From Harmothoe impar (lineage: Eukaryota; Annelida; Polychaeta; Phyllodocida; Polynoidae), in contig OX381704.1 in NCBI GenBank assembly GCA_947462335.1, forward strand, positions 122,384,065-122,448,064: DNA of 64,000 nt. The letters are read 5' to 3'. The translations under genes and the position numbers were made by a program. The stretch's first letter is position 1, and each line of letters starts with the position of its first letter. The notes under the pieces are model-generated. The model saw only the letters and a program-made list of their open reading frames with translations. It had not been told where the DNA came from and searched no databases. This document shows, in pieces, positions 21,666-34,633 of this stretch.

Positions 21666-22804
21666 AAGTAGTGTAGGTAGGGAGGACCCTGACACAGGGG
21701 CACAGTGGTGCCACCTTTAGGGAGAAAAGAGAACTGTTCCCTCTCTATATCAGATAATTATTCTGGAATCACATCCAAGCCCATGTACAGTCATTTGTTA
21801 CACAACCTGATGTTACTAGTACAATCCTGCATAACAGCAAATAATTAAAGATGAACCACACCCCTGGCTGATATGACAACATGTAAGTATGGTAGGGGTC
21901 GTAGATTTATAATACTCATAAAGCTAGACAACCAGAGCTTTGGTATGGGGTGTGCAGGAAACCATTATACAATAGTGTTTATATGTAGACTGCCAGGCAG
22001 TGATGTCAGACCAACACTGGCCCTCTATGCCTTTACCTAGATACCCAGAGACAACTACACCATTGGGTTGTCTCAGGGTTCTGGGCAATATGCCTCAGTT
22101 AATTGCCACTTTGTTAATTGTCTCAGTTAATTGCCAAAACATATTATGCAACAGTGGTTGCAGTAAATGTGTTATAACGCTGGTTGCTGTGATACATAAG
22201 CTAATATGTGTATAGCTGTGTTAGCATTCCCTGTAGAAGTCATCTTATACCTGCCGATGCAGGTTGGAGCCTCTAAATCTCTGTTTGGGGTGGTGCTGTG
22301 TCCCTCTAACCTGTACATGCACACCAGCCAGCCTGGATTCTACCGGTCCCTCAGAGCCTCTGAGAACATTGCCTGACATTGTGTTAGAAAACAACTTTTA
22401 TTGCATTAGCCCAACACTGAGCTGACACAATGACTCTATCCCAGTAGACAAATAACGTTATACACCATTTTATAAAGTTATGTAACGCTATATGTCAACG
22501 TTTTTCTAAGGCTCTTCAGTATGACATAACGTTATCTAAAGTTTAAAACATTATTTTGATGTAAAATAACCTGTTTTTTTTTGTTAGCTGGGAATACACC
22601 AGCTGCCCTACTATATGCACACAATACATAATACATGGTTTTAAGGAGTTTACGCACAAAATAATAAAGGCAGAACTACAATTTGCTGCATCATATGCCC
22701 ATTCTTGGACCAATGAGCTGTAGGTACACACAAACAGGGCGGAGCCTGCTGAATATACACAGAGCCAAGAAAGCCATCAAACTGTATCTACACAGAGAGA
22801 AGAA
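21666..22804. other. No gene recognised
   Basis: Mixed DNA. GTTAATTGCC motifs at 22096-22131 and TATAACG/ATGTAACGTTA motifs at 22455-22535 recur weakly. Short ORFs look random. Confidence 0.45.
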
Positions 22805-23036
22805 ACAGTGTCAAAAGGGAGTCCAGGTTGCCTCCAGATGACTCCCCTCTCTAGGGGAGCCCCCATCCTCATGTGTTTTCTTTGGATGAGGCAGGCAGCT
22901 ATGAGACTCCCCCTGGGTGACTCTCTTAGATCAGCCAGGGAGTCCCCTGAGCTGCCTTAGTTGGCCTGGGCTACCCTAAAGGGGGGAGTCATTCAGGAGG
23001 CAATCTGGACTCACTTTGGACCCTTTTCTCTGTGTG
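22805..23036. mobile_element. MITE family M3, copy 1
   Basis: Left end ACAGTGTCAAAAGGGAGTCC then AGGTTGCCTCCAGATGACTCC; right part GGAGTCATTCAGGAGGCAATCTGGACTC with a decayed tip. About 230 bp. Confidence 0.72.
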
Positions 23037-24189
23037 AGGGGGGGGGGATTTCACGACCCCCCTCAATATCCTCTTTTAGGGGTTAAACTTGACTGCTAGC
23101 CTCTGAATTACCCTGGCTGCACTTTGTGCAGCGAATTACCACAACAATCACAACATCTCCACATGGTCTCTTTCTTTTCAGAAGACCCAGTTCTGACAAC
23201 AATTGACACAATTGTTAAATTGACGTCTAAAAGGCGAACAGAGGCAATTTAGCTCGGCAGCGGCCATTTCTCCATGTGTAGCTAAAACACCCCTTGGTTA
23301 CAGGGTGTGGTCGGGCGGTGCAGTAAGCCTGATTACACAGCCTGTGACGCAGGTAACACCAGTCCTCACAGCCCCTGCACAGACTCACAATATTAAACTA
23401 ATAGTTAAATACTGAAAAAACTATACTAATCAAACAATATTATATTGGTGCCCTATAGAGCCATACTGTTGAGTTAGCTAAAATTATTGTACTCTGTGGG
23501 AATTATATCATTGGGTTAATAACTGTTCTAGCTGAAAATCATGGTAAATTATTATTTAATAATCCTGTCAATTTCTGAGAATTCATTTATTCAGTAATTA
23601 TTGTTTAAGCAGAGTAGTGCTGCCTGCTGGTAGTGTAGGTGTAACTAGTGGTGTGTGAGTGGGGGTACATGTACCCCAGCAGCTGACCACACAGCTGGTG
23701 GGGCTACACCTGTGCTACCATACACCAAAGGCTGGCACCTCCCTTACTCTCATGTTCTCAGGGCTTTTCCTCACTCCAAGCAGTCTTCATGATACAGTCC
23801 TGACCAAGCCTGCATTCTTGCATTATGATTCTGAACTCATACAAAACCTTTCCAGTGGGCACAAAATACAGTTCAACATTGAATCAACATTAACAACCAT
23901 TTATTGATGTTGATTGAATGCTATGTGATCACTGGGTTGAGGTATCATGCCATCCTTGTAGGATTTCAGTCAGGGGGGTGTCAAAAGTTTCCTTTGTTGT
24001 TGATTTATTTCCTATATTACACAACTTATTCCCCTGCAGTACAGCTTTAGGAGTACAGCATCATACAGGTATAGGGCCTATCTGTAAGCTGTGTGGATGT
24101 GGAGTCCGTTATACCCCTACAGTGTATGTCCTACTGCTGCCCTCTGGACAGCAGTCTACATGGGGATTAAAGTGGGTATACCTTTCTTC
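23037..24189. other. No gene; scattered small repeats
   Basis: Contains a palindromic GTACATGTACCCCAGCAGCTG block (23664-23700) that recurs at about 53990-54035, and an M4-type hairpin at 23850-23925 (listed). A G run sits at 23038-23047. No protein-like ORF. Confidence 0.5.
23850..23930. mobile_element. CCCAGTGGGCACAAA palindromic repeat (family M4)
   Basis: CCAGTGGGCACAAAATACAG, then TTCAACATTGAATCAACATT mirrored by TTGATGTTGATTGAATG. Other copies: 41054-41160, 45600-45715, 63290-63405. Confidence 0.7.
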
Positions 24190-24530
24190 AAATTCTAAAT
24201 CTTACTTCAATGTTTTCCAAACACTATAAAAGTATAATATTTAGAGAATAGAGGTTAATCAAATGTCATCAATGGGTGTTCATAAGTCACAAAGAGATCC
24301 TATGTCCCCCAAATACGGGCTTTTCTACTGTATTTTCAATGGAGGGAATAAAAGAGTGCACGCTTTTATTCCAAAATGACCATATATTGGGCAATAAAAT
24401 CGAATTAGGGCAAAATCAAAGGAAATTAGGGGGAATGGAGCAGATAGGAAGTCAAATATATTATTTCTGAACATTCTGACACTTTTTTGGGAAAATCTAT
24501 TTTTTGTTCCCAAACATCGGATATACTAAC
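24190..24530. repeat. Dispersed repeat D1, copy 2
   Basis: Second copy of the 20535 repeat. Its central palindrome is AATAAAAGAGTG / CACGCTTTTATT, with one mismatched pair. Shared blocks include CCAAAATGACCA and GATATACTAACTTTAA. Confidence 0.75.
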
Positions 24531-24531
24531 T

Positions 24532-24775
24532 TTAACTCTAAGGACCACATAGTGCTTTAAAGCAGGCTGCCAATTTACACCATGCTGTATTCGTGCAGCA
24601 CTGGTGAGTTACTGGCCTTGCTCCATTCATGCATCATGCCGATCCTTCAGGAGTGTATCAACTCTGCATCATGCATGCAGCTCTGGTGAGTTATTTGCAA
24701 AGCCAAGGCTGCATTCATACATAATGCAGACCAAAGGCATACTGCATTAGAGAGTTTGGCGGCCCTTAGGTGGAT
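24532..24775. mobile_element. TTAA-type MITE, family M1, diverged
   Basis: TTAACTCTAAGGACCAC at the left, then CATGCTGTATTCGTGCAGC and GCATCATGCATGCAGC blocks; the right end is degraded. Confidence 0.58.
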
Positions 24776-25753
24776 TACCCTAGATCTACTTATCTGTGCA
24801 ACAGCAAGGTTAGGACAAGGTGTCTCTTTTATTCTGTATGTTAGAACATGCACAACATTCTGACAATAATCAATGTGAGGCAGATATTGGAATAGAGTTA
24901 TTATACTAAAGATAAAAGATAAGAGATAATAAAATAAAAGGCAGCATTAAAAAAAAGCATTAGAAAATAAAAAGTTTCTTTTATATAGTGTAGGCTATAA
25001 GTGTCATATTGCTTAGTCTTATGTATCTTATTTCCAAAATATAACAAATGAAGAGTGATGAACAACTAACTCTCGTCATTACACTATAAGATAACTCAAT
25101 CTGAAAATGACGGATCATACAATAACAGTATTTTGCCCTCATCTTATTTCCTTTGTAGATCCGTATCATTTTGTGTGATTGGAGACCAATATTCCCTTAA
25201 AAAGTGAATGAGGTCCAATTGTCCCGCTTTAATGTATTTAACACCAGCAATCAGTGAAACAAACCTCTGGCAGTGGAGACCCGGCACAGGCAATGAGCAT
25301 GGTGTTTTACACGTTGCTGTGATCGAGAAAATATATACCCGGTGAAATAAAGTACTTTCACAGTAACTACTGGTGAGGAAAACCTCTGATGCTGTTTTCA
25401 CATTGTTTACTTACAGCTCTAATTGTACAGACACGTAGTTTGTACTGTATTTATCTATTTCAAGTCTTAGTTTACAATGCCAATAGCATAATTATACCCT
25501 TGGTGTTTTTCAAAGCTTGGTTAATAGTATATTTGACAATGTCAATAGCATTCATGGTATGATTGTCAATTTCAATATCATTCAACCCGGAGCATGGGCA
25601 ATGCAGTAGCAACATCCAGTTTGGGTGTGTCATGTTAACATACGAACCTAGAGGCATCATTTTGCCCTCAACATAGTGCCCCTCCACCAACAGTCAGTAT
25701 GGAGCGAGGACGCGTACCCTGGTCTTTATGTTGGGGAAGGGGGGTTGGTTTAT

Positions 25754-27002
25754 GGCTCGGTCTCATGACTTTGCAACAATTGGATAGTCTTTGACCAGGT
25801 GACGTCTTTGACTGGGTGACATCTTTGACCGGGTGACATCTTTGACTGGGTGACGTCTTTGACTGGCAGATTAAAACAACTGAAATGGGGGGCTATGTAC
25901 AGAGAAATGCCGGGAAATTTGGAATATATAGTGTTATGATATATGACTCACTCTCACCAAATCAGTGCAACTAAAAAAGTGACGTACATGATCAGTGGAC
26001 GTACATGATCGGTGGACGTACATGATCGGTGACGTACATGATCGGTGACGTACATGATCGGTGACGTACATGATCGGTGATTATTGACTGCCCCAGTCGT
26101 TCTGATCATCATATAACATAAGTAAACCTTACCAAGGTGTTCATATAATGTCTGTATTGGTATTTCAAATGGTTTAAATGTGTAGATGATTCTAGTAAGA
26201 GTATTTTACATGACATTTCAATGCCGATCATGTACGTCATGTGACGTACATGATCGGTGACGTACATGATCGGTGATTATTGACTGCCCTACTCTTTCTG
26301 ACCATAATAAAACATTTATAAATCTTACCAAGGTGTACATATAATGTCTGTCTTGGTATTTCAAATGGTTTAAATGTGTAGATGAGTCTAGTAAGAGTAT
26401 TTTACATGACATTTCAATACCGATCATGTACGTCATGTGACGTACATGATCGGCCATTATTTATTGACTGCTTTAATTACCTTTTCTGACCATATTTAAA
26501 ACATAAATCAATCATAGTGAGGTGTACATATGATGTAGGTCTAAATATGTGTAATCATAGACAGGTCAAGCAGTGGGTAAATAGGAAATTTTACATGACA
26601 TTCCAAGCCGATCATGTACGTCATGTGACGTACATGATCGGTTACACATTGAGCCCCCCCCCCTCCGGCCCCTATACATATTTTGGGAGGTTTTTTTTTC
26701 TAATAAACTCCCCAAAGATACATTACAGCCTGTAGGTATGGTTGGGAGAGTTAAAAATCGTAGTGCAGGGGGTAAAAGACGGATTTTGGACTCTGCCGAT
26801 CATGTACGTCCGCCGATCATGTACGTCCGCCGATCATGTACGTCACTTTTTTAGTTGCACTGATTTGGTGAGAGTGAGCCATATATTACCTTCCCCCCCC
26901 CATTTCTTTCTAAATAGGCCCCTTTTCAACTGTTTTAATCTTGCCAGTCAAAGAGGTCACTCGGTCAAAGACTATGCGACTGCTATGTCATGAGACACAG
27001 CC
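25754..27002. mobile_element. 1.25-kb TIR element packed with TGACGTACATGATCGG palindromes
   Basis: Long, imperfect inverted ends: GGCTCGGTCTCATGAC at the left and GTCATGAGACACAGCC at the right, then CTTTGACCGGGTGAC-type repeats, then CTCACTCTCACCAAATCAGTGCAACTAAAAAAGTGACGTACATG mirrored near 26822-26878. The middle has three copies of a roughly 190-bp unit, each ending in two head-to-head copies of TGACGTACATGATCGG. Sister copy C has the uninterrupted sequence GGTTGGTTTATACTGAAGG, so this is an insertion. No transposase ORF. Confidence 0.85.
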
Positions 27003-27654
27003 CTATACTGAAGTCAGTGTGTGAGTACGGCCAGGTACACACCCCACGCAGCTTTGTGTGAAGTCTGAACCTCACCATGTCAGCACCGAGCACCGGGAAC
27101 ATTATTACAGATTTTTGTCAAGTAAAGTAACTGACTAGTAGTGTAATGCATCCATCCATAGTGCAGACTTGCAGGGATTTTCCATTCTGGATTGGCCAGC
27201 ATTGTTTATCAATGCAACACCTGTGAGTTAATCACTTGAGCCTTGAGACCCTGACTCCTTGAAGCACCATGTCTTGCTTAAAGGGTAAGTCCATTCCTGT
27301 TCTTGGGTACTTTTTAGACCATAGGCAAAAAAAAGAAGAAGATTTTCAGTCCATGTAACCTGAAACACACCTTTTATTTATTTTGGCCTTAGAATGAATG
27401 CAACACCTGTGAGTTACTCACTAGAGCCTTGAGACCTTGACTCCTTGAAGCACCTTGTCTTACTTAAAGAGTAAGTCCATTCCTGTTCTTATAGTCAAAC
27501 TGCTTGGTAAACACTTGTTAGTCCTGCTGGGATAATTAGAGAATGAAGGGTCAGACATCCCGTGGGTCCAATCAGTGAAGAATGGTTGGTTTTTGAATGG
27601 TTAATAAATCTCTGTGTTTGGACAATGGTTCATGTTTCAGTACATCATGGATGA

Positions 27655-28275
27655 AGAGCAAGAAGGATACACTAATGCATGGGCAGTGAGTTGTTACTGA
27701 CAATGTGAGGAGACCCAGAAGGATACACTAATGCATGGGCAGCAAGTTGTTACTGACAATGTAAGGAGGTCCAGAAGGATACACTAATGTATGGGCAGCC
27801 AGTTGTTACTGACAATATAAGGAGGTCCAGAAGGATACACTAATGCATGGGCAGCCAGTTGTTACTGACAATGTAAGGAGGTCCAGAAGGATACACTAAT
27901 GCATGGGCAGCCAGTTGTTACTGACAATGTAAGGAGGTCCAGAAGGATACAATAATACATGGGCAGCCAGTTGTTACTGACAATGTAAGGAGGTCCAGAA
28001 GGATACACTAATGCATGGGCAGCCAGTTGTTACTGACAATGTAAGGAGACCAGAAGGATACACTAATGCATGGGCAGCCAGTTGTTACTGACAATGTAAG
28101 GAGGTCCAGAAGGATACACTAATGCATGGGCAGCAAGTTGTTACTGACAATGTAAGGAGACCCAGAAGGATACACTAATGCATGGGCAGCAAGTTGTTAC
28201 TGACAATGTAAGGAGGTCCAGAAGGATACATTAATACATGGGCAGCGAGTCCTTCACTGACAATGTAAGGAGAGA
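27655..28275. repeat. 56-bp minisatellite in unit A
   Basis: About 11 copies: GGTCCAGAAGGATACACTAA, TGCATGGGCAGCCAGTTGTT, ACTGACAATGTAAGGA. Units B and C hold only a single copy at the matching place (about 32545-32605 and 38092-38150). Confidence 0.93.
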
Positions 28276-29450
28276 CTGAAGCCAAGGTTGTACTTCAGCA
28301 TGGGAAAGATCTCTAACTAGGTTTAAGAGAAGCGTTAAATTATTTTGTGAATTGGTCCTGCTGGGATAATTGACAAGCGAGGCAGGATTGAGCATCCCAC
28401 ATGACCAATCAGTGAGAAAGGGCGTGTTTTGGAATGTTGAGAAAATGTTATTTCATGTATTTTCAGAGAAGTCATTGGCAGTACACAGACCAGGAGGATG
28501 TGTATGTGGTCCACACAGCCCACAGCCCACATCAGAGACTTTAATTCTATAGTGACCATAAAGGAGAAGGGAGCTGTAAAGCACTCTGAGACCCATCAGC
28601 ATCAGTAAGTCTCAGTAGAGACGGTGTAAAGGTCACAGACTGACTGTGTGTGGGGGGAGTAAGGCCTTGGGCTGTACAAGTTAGAATTGTATATTTTAAA
28701 ATCCTGTTTTCAGAAACAGGGAAGCACTGACTTCATATACAGCACTTATAGTAATGCAGTTAGAGCAAGGCTTTAAAATGTCAAGGTCATTAATAAGTGC
28801 CCCTGATTCTGTTGTGCTACGTTGCAGGGCTTTAAGCAACTAAAGGATTTACACAATAATTTTAACAATTTGGTCTTATTTTTCAATGCTTGGTATTGCG
28901 CAGGAATTTATCATTTCCATGTAATCCCTATTGTCAACTTGATCATACTGCTAAAACAACTACAAATAACACAGTTATAAAGTTGTTGGAACATAGATTT
29001 CCAAGTTATATCCATTTCAAAAGTATGCTTCCCCATTTTATCATCCATTGTACACACTTTAGTAGATGGCTGTTTATCTCCTCAATCTTTTAATAGTCTT
29101 ATACATGAAGGATTTCTCCACTAAACGTTGCCTGCTGAGATTGATGGACCATTTAAAGCCAATATTCATTGCTTTTCTTCCGCAAACATCTGTTCATTTC
29201 ATGTGATTAAAGTCCCGTGTCCTCTGAGATAAGCCATCTACATAAATCCAAGTGTTCATCATGACAGTGGCATTAGCTTCTGACATGTGGCCTGATGTTT
29301 CATCTGTTACACAAAGATTACATTTGAATGTAATTCATTCAACTGTAATGAATTTAACTTAGTAATATCAATGTTGGTTAGAATTAGACGTGGCTATAAT
29401 CTTAGGCCGTTTGGGATATACCCCTATGGTGGACGTGCAGACAACTGCCA

Positions 29451-29702
29451 AGGCCAAAAAAAAAAAAGGGTTTGTTTCAGGTAACATGGCATGAAAATGT
29501 AGGGTCGGTAGGTCGGATTTGTTTTTTTTACTAGATTTTTTAAACATAAAAGGACTACCCAGCCTCTCAGAAGACCCGACAATTGACCCAAAAAGGCTAA
29601 AAATAAGGAAATTTCTCTAAAATTGCATTGAAAAACGTAGGGTGGGCCCTCTTTTGATAGGGTCGGTCGGGTTACCTGAAACAAACCTTTTTTTTTTGGC
29701 CC
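29451..29702. mobile_element. MITE family M5 (GGCCAAAAAA...GGTTTGTTTCAGGT ends), copy 1
   Basis: AGGCCAAAAAAAAAAAAGGG then GTTTGTTTCAGGTAACATGG; right end GGTTACCTGAAACAAACC then a T run and GGCC. The interior carries GGTCGGTAGGTCGGA and mirrored GGGTCGGTCGGG. About 252 bp. Confidence 0.85.
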
Positions 29703-29879
29703 AATGCTGCACCTTCAGGACTGGTAGGTTTGGCACATGGCCTGGATGTGGCACATAGCCAGTATTGTATGATAGGTTCACGTCTGGGGCATGCGTGAAC
29801 CTAGCATACAATACAAGCTTTATTACATGACCAGAAGACAATTTTCCAGCCCTCCTACCTTTTAATTGTTGTTTACACT

Positions 29880-30075
29880 GCAAATTTAGTTGTTTATATC
29901 GTTAATTTGTAACGTTCACATCGTCGTTTGCTTTGTTTACATCGCCGCCATAGCCAGATCACGTGACCAACATGCTGGCTTCTGATTGGTCTAGAGCCCT
30001 AAAAAGCGTACCACACGTAGGGGTGGTACGGGAAAACGTACCACACACCCGGGTGGTACGATTTTCCTTCTTTGT
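29880..30075. other. Palindromic GGTGGTACG cluster near CACGTG and CCAAT-like sites
   Basis: Two hairpins in tandem, CGTACCACACGTAGGGGTGGTACG and CGTACCACACACCCGGGTGGTACG (30007-30060), preceded by TCACGTGACC and GATTGGTC. GTTTACATCG/GTTTATATCG recurs three times at 29890-29945. Function unknown. Confidence 0.5.
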
Positions 30076-30260
30076 TCTTATACAGGATTGTACTTATAAC
30101 GTTAGGTCGTGTAATAATGTGAGTTACTTGTTGAGGCTGCACTCATGCATTCTGCATCGTGCTGGCCAAGGCTGTATTGCATTGAAGGACTATGCAGCCT
30201 TTAAAGGGGCTGACAAAAAACGTGTGAGCCAGGTAAAGGATATTGGTTGTTATTTGATAA

Positions 30261-30515
30261 CGCCAAAAAAAAAAGTTTGTTTCAGGCAACATGGGCAGAA
30301 AATGTAAAGTAGGGTGGTCGGATTTTCTCTTTTTAAATTTTCTTTTTTTAACATTAAAGTACTAGCCGGCCAGTCCGAAGACCCTAAAATTGACCAGAAA
30401 ATGGTAAAAATACTGAAATTTCTTCAAAATTGCATAAAAAAAGATGTAGGGTCGGTCCTGTTTTGATAGGGTCGGTCGGGTGACCTGAAAGAAACCTCTT
30501 TATTTATTTTGGCCT
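30261..30515. mobile_element. MITE family M5, copy 2
   Basis: CGCCAAAAAAAAAAGTTTGTTTCAGGC at the left; GGGTGACCTGAAAGAAACC and TATTTTGGCC at the right. Confidence 0.82.
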
Positions 30516-32827
30516 ATTTGAATGTAAACATGTCCATGTCCTCTGTGTAAAACCAGGGGCAGCACAGGGCCTGCTGACTGCAATATGTATTATGAAGGAA
30601 AACAAGGGAGAGCTTTCATTTATAAGCGTATTCCTAGGTATATTTTATCCAAATCCAAGGGAATTACTGTTTGAATTGAGCACAGCTATGCATAATAATG
30701 ACTATCCACATTACATGATAGAAATAACTTCACTCATTTTACCCTCTTCTTTTTATTTTGACAATCAATGTCATTTTGTGAAAATGGAGACCAATATTCG
30801 CCTAAAAAGTGAATGAGGTCCAATTGTTGAGCAGTAATGTATTTAAATCCAGCAATCAGAGAAACGAACCTCCAGCTGTGGAGACCCGGCACAGGCAGTG
30901 AGCATGGTGTGTCACACATTAACTACTGGAGAAGGGAACCGGGGATACTTTGTTCACATTGATCACTCAAAGCTCCACTGAGTCCCTAGTTTGCAGTGTA
31001 ACAATTCTAATAGCATTTCACTCTGAGGGCTTATTCACAACTTAATATATAGTGTATTAGTAAATATCCAATATAATTAAAACCCAGTGTATATTCCAGC
31101 ATGACCAATATCATACTACCCCACCACCAACAGTCAGTATGGAGCGAGGAATGGTACATGAAGTGGAAGACTATTATGCATCGTTTTAGGCCTAAAAGCT
31201 ATTGAACTATGGGGGGAAGAAGATGAACTTTGATGAGGTTTGCCTGTTTTTTTTTACATTGGACATACAATGAATTGACATCATCAAGGTGGCTGAGCTA
31301 CATGACCTAGCTACATCGGGAAGCAACATCACAGTCTGTGCATATAAGCGACATTGCCATGTCACCAAGCAATGATGTATGCCATCAAAAGCGCTGATAG
31401 ATTGCTGTCAGATTTGTCGATAGTTTGCAGTAAGAATCACAGATAATTTTCTGTCAGAATCATTTTTCGGGGTTATATCCAATTTTATAATATTGGGGAG
31501 GGGGGTTAGTTTATACTGAAGGCAGTGTCTGAGCACAGCACATGGACATGAACAGAACCCGTGCAGCCTTGTGTGAACTGTAAAACCTTATTACATCAGC
31601 ACTGAGCACATTTTAACAGATTTGTGGCAAGTTAAAAACTTCATTCTGTCTGCACCAAGCAATAATGACATTATTACAACTTTTGATGATCAGATGGTCA
31701 GGCATCTGAAACCAATGGATGTCGTTTTTGAAATTTCATCTTAAAATTCATGTTGTATTTGTTTCCCAGTGGGCCACAGTTGTGCTGAGGGGGGAGGTAC
31801 GAATGTCCCTTTTAACATTGTAATGAGACACTCCAGGCCTTCATATTGTCCCAATGTCCAAAACATTTTTAGTCTTTCAACTATGGGCTGCAAGCTTCAA
31901 TGTGACCACTGATTGTAGGCATCTTTTGTATAAAATGACAAAATTAAAAGATAATCATTTCATGGTTTCAAATAGTAATGCATGTAGAATATTCAGCCAT
32001 ACATTGAGATGTGATACAAATACTGATTATGAGAAGGTAACAAATAGAAATTCTGTAGCTAACGTTTACCTCCCCTTTTACCAAATTAAAATTTGAGAGA
32101 GAACAGAAGGCAACTAAAGCTCAACATGTGTTAATGTTCAGAAATATCAGAGGAAATAGCATTTTTCCATATTTGATATCAGAGGCATGAATGCTGAGTA
32201 ACTCACTAGTCAAGTGCATTCATCAATTCTGCAGACTTGTAAGGGGTTTTCCAGTCTGGATTGGTCAGAATTGTTTATCAATGCAGCACCTGCAAGTAAT
32301 TTGCTTGAGCCTTGAGACCTTGACTTCTTGACTCCTTGAACACCATGTCTTAATTGAATTGTAGGGCTATCCCTGTTCTTATAGTCAAACTACATAGTGC
32401 ACACTTGTTAGTCTGTCTTGGATGATTAGACAAAGCATCCAGGGGGTGCAATAAGTGAGGAATGGTTGGTTTTTGAATAGTGAATAAATCTCGGCGTTTG
32501 GTTCATGTATCAGTACATCACGGAGGTTACACTGCTGAAGAATCAGAAGGATACACTAATGTATGGGCAGCGAGTGGTTCACTGACAATGTAGGGAGAGA
32601 CTGAAGCCAAGGTTTTACTTCAGCATGGGAAAGATCTCTAACAAGGTTTTAGAGAAGCTTTAAATTTTTTTGTGAATTAGTCCTGCTGGGATAATTGACA
32701 AGCGAGGCAGGATTGAGCATCCCACATGACCAATCAGTGAGAAACGGCATGTTTTGGAATATTGAACAAACTTTATTCCTGTGTTTTCAGAAAATATGCA
32801 TGGTGAACAGGTGCTGATAGACATGAC

Positions 32828-33370
32828 GGTTGTGGCCTACACACCTCAGAGACATGACGTCTGGGGCCTACACACCTCAGAGACATGACGTCTGTGGTCT
32901 ACACACCTCAGAGACATGACGTCTGGGGCCTACACACCTCAGAGACATGTCGTCTGTGGTCTACACACCTCAGAGACATGTCGTCTGTGGTCTACACACC
33001 TCAGAGACATGTCGTCTGTGGTCTACACACCTCAGAGACATGACGTCTGGGGCCTACACACCTCAGAGACATGACGTCTGTGGTCTACACACCTCAGAGA
33101 CATGACGTCTGGGGCCTACACACCTCAGAGACATGTCGTCTGGGGCCTACACACCTCAGAGACATGTCGTCTGGGGCCTACACACCTCAGAGACATGACG
33201 TCTGTGGTCTACACACCTCAGAGACATGACGTCTGGGGCCTACACACCTCAGAGACATGTCGTCTGGGGCCTACACACCTCAGAGACATGTCGTCTGTGG
33301 TCTACACACCTCAGAGACATGACGTCTGTGGTCTACACACCTCAGAGACATGACGGCTGTGGCCAACACA
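32828..33370. repeat. 31-bp minisatellite in unit B
   Basis: About 17-18 copies of GACGTCTGTGGTCTACACAC plus CTCAGAGACAT, with GGGG/TGTGG and GACGTC/GTCGTC variants alternating. Copy C has about five decayed units at 38375-38540. The 84-residue ORF here repeats every 31 residues because three units make 93 bases. Confidence 0.93.
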
Positions 33371-34633
33371 CCTCAGGACCCACATTACAGTAGCACATAG
33401 GTGTCTATAGTGAGAATGAAAGAGACGGGAACTGTAAAGCACACTGAGACCCATCAGCATCAGTAAGTCTCAGTAGAGACGGTGTTAAGGGCCCAGACTG
33501 ACTGTGTGTGGAGAGTAAGGCCCTTGGGCTTAAGGGTGACAGGATGCAAAGTAAATTGTGTGTTCAAATTTTAAAATCCTGTTTTCAGAAACAGGGCCTG
33601 AAGTGACTTCAGTGGAATAACATACTGCATGTACATTAATGCAGTTAGAGCAAGGCTAAAATGTAGAGGTCATGAGAAGGTCAAGTCAACTGATGGTGCT
33701 GTGGCATGTTGCAGGGCTTTTAGCAACAAAAATGTCAATATCATCAGAATAGGGCATGAGACTGGAACAGTCTCATTTTCTGGAACCATCCCTGACAAAC
33801 CTCATCATGTTAGCACCAAGCAGTGATAACAGTATCATAATTTCTGATGATCAGATGACAGAACCAAATTCCAAACTATTTTCTTTGCAAAGCCCTGGTT
33901 GACAATGTGGAAGACTGACATCCCTAACAATATAATGAGATAATGGGGCTGTTAAAACTATATTCTCAAAACCTTCAATTACACTGTAAAATGTCAAAAG
34001 TAAATATGGCAAGTATTCACAGATCTGATCACTGTGTATAACATAAATATCAGTGTCAGACTATGTCAAATGTATGTATAACATACAACTTTCCCTTTGT
34101 TGAAAGTAAAGTCCGCTCACATTCCCATCGCAGCTAATGGAACATTTAAAGCCAATATTCATTGCTTTTTCATCCTAAACATCCGTTCGTTCTCAGTGAT
34201 TTAAGTGCCTTGTCTGGAGATAAGCCATCTACATAAATCAAAGTGTTCATCATAATTAAAACTTGTGGCATTAGCTACTCTTGTTGAGCCTGTTGTTTCA
34301 TCTTATACCACGATTCTGGCGTTTCCCGTGCCGAGAGTGGATATTTGCCATGCGGTTATCTCAGGATATACGCACGCTCAGAATTCATTTAGGGGGTTAG
34401 TAGAGTCTAGTACGTCTCAAAAGAAGAAAACATTGATAATGGGGGGGGGGGGGGGGGGGTGTATGGGGGAAGGTAAGGAGGGTGGGGGGAACTTTACCTA
34501 TTTTTTATTCTGTGACTTTATATGTCTCGTATTATGAAGGAAAACAAGGGAGAGCTTTCATTTATAATCTCTATATATTTTAACAAGGTAATGAAAGATA
34601 GGCATTGCCATTTTGGCCACGAATTTAGTGAGA

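Larger units (their letters stand above)
25140..29440. repeat. Long repeat unit, copy A
   Basis: Order of conserved blocks: ACTGTGGAGACCCGGCACAGGCA-type block (about 25270), CAACAGTCAGTATGGAGCGAGG (about 25690), an inserted TIR element (25754-27002), GAGCCTTGAGACC block (27240, duplicated at 27415), minisatellite (27655-28270), GGTCCTGCTGGGATAATTGACAAGCGAG (about 28355), GTAAGTCTCAGTAGAGACGG (28604), and the TTTAAAGCCAATATTCATTG end block (about 29150). The same blocks in the same order make copies B-D. No gene recognised within. Confidence 0.82.

Noticed and set aside
26000..26080. Possible CRISPR-like array (regular GACGTACATGATCGG repeats)
   Set aside because: There are no unique spacers of constant length, the unit is 16-17 bp in direct tandem, and it lies inside a TIR element of an animal genome.
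33102..33353. ORF with a 31-residue repeat
   Set aside because: Generated by three rounds of the 31-bp minisatellite.
34441..34459. G run as a possible structural G-quadruplex signal
   Set aside because: Homopolymer G/C runs occur throughout the window; no specific context distinguishes this one.
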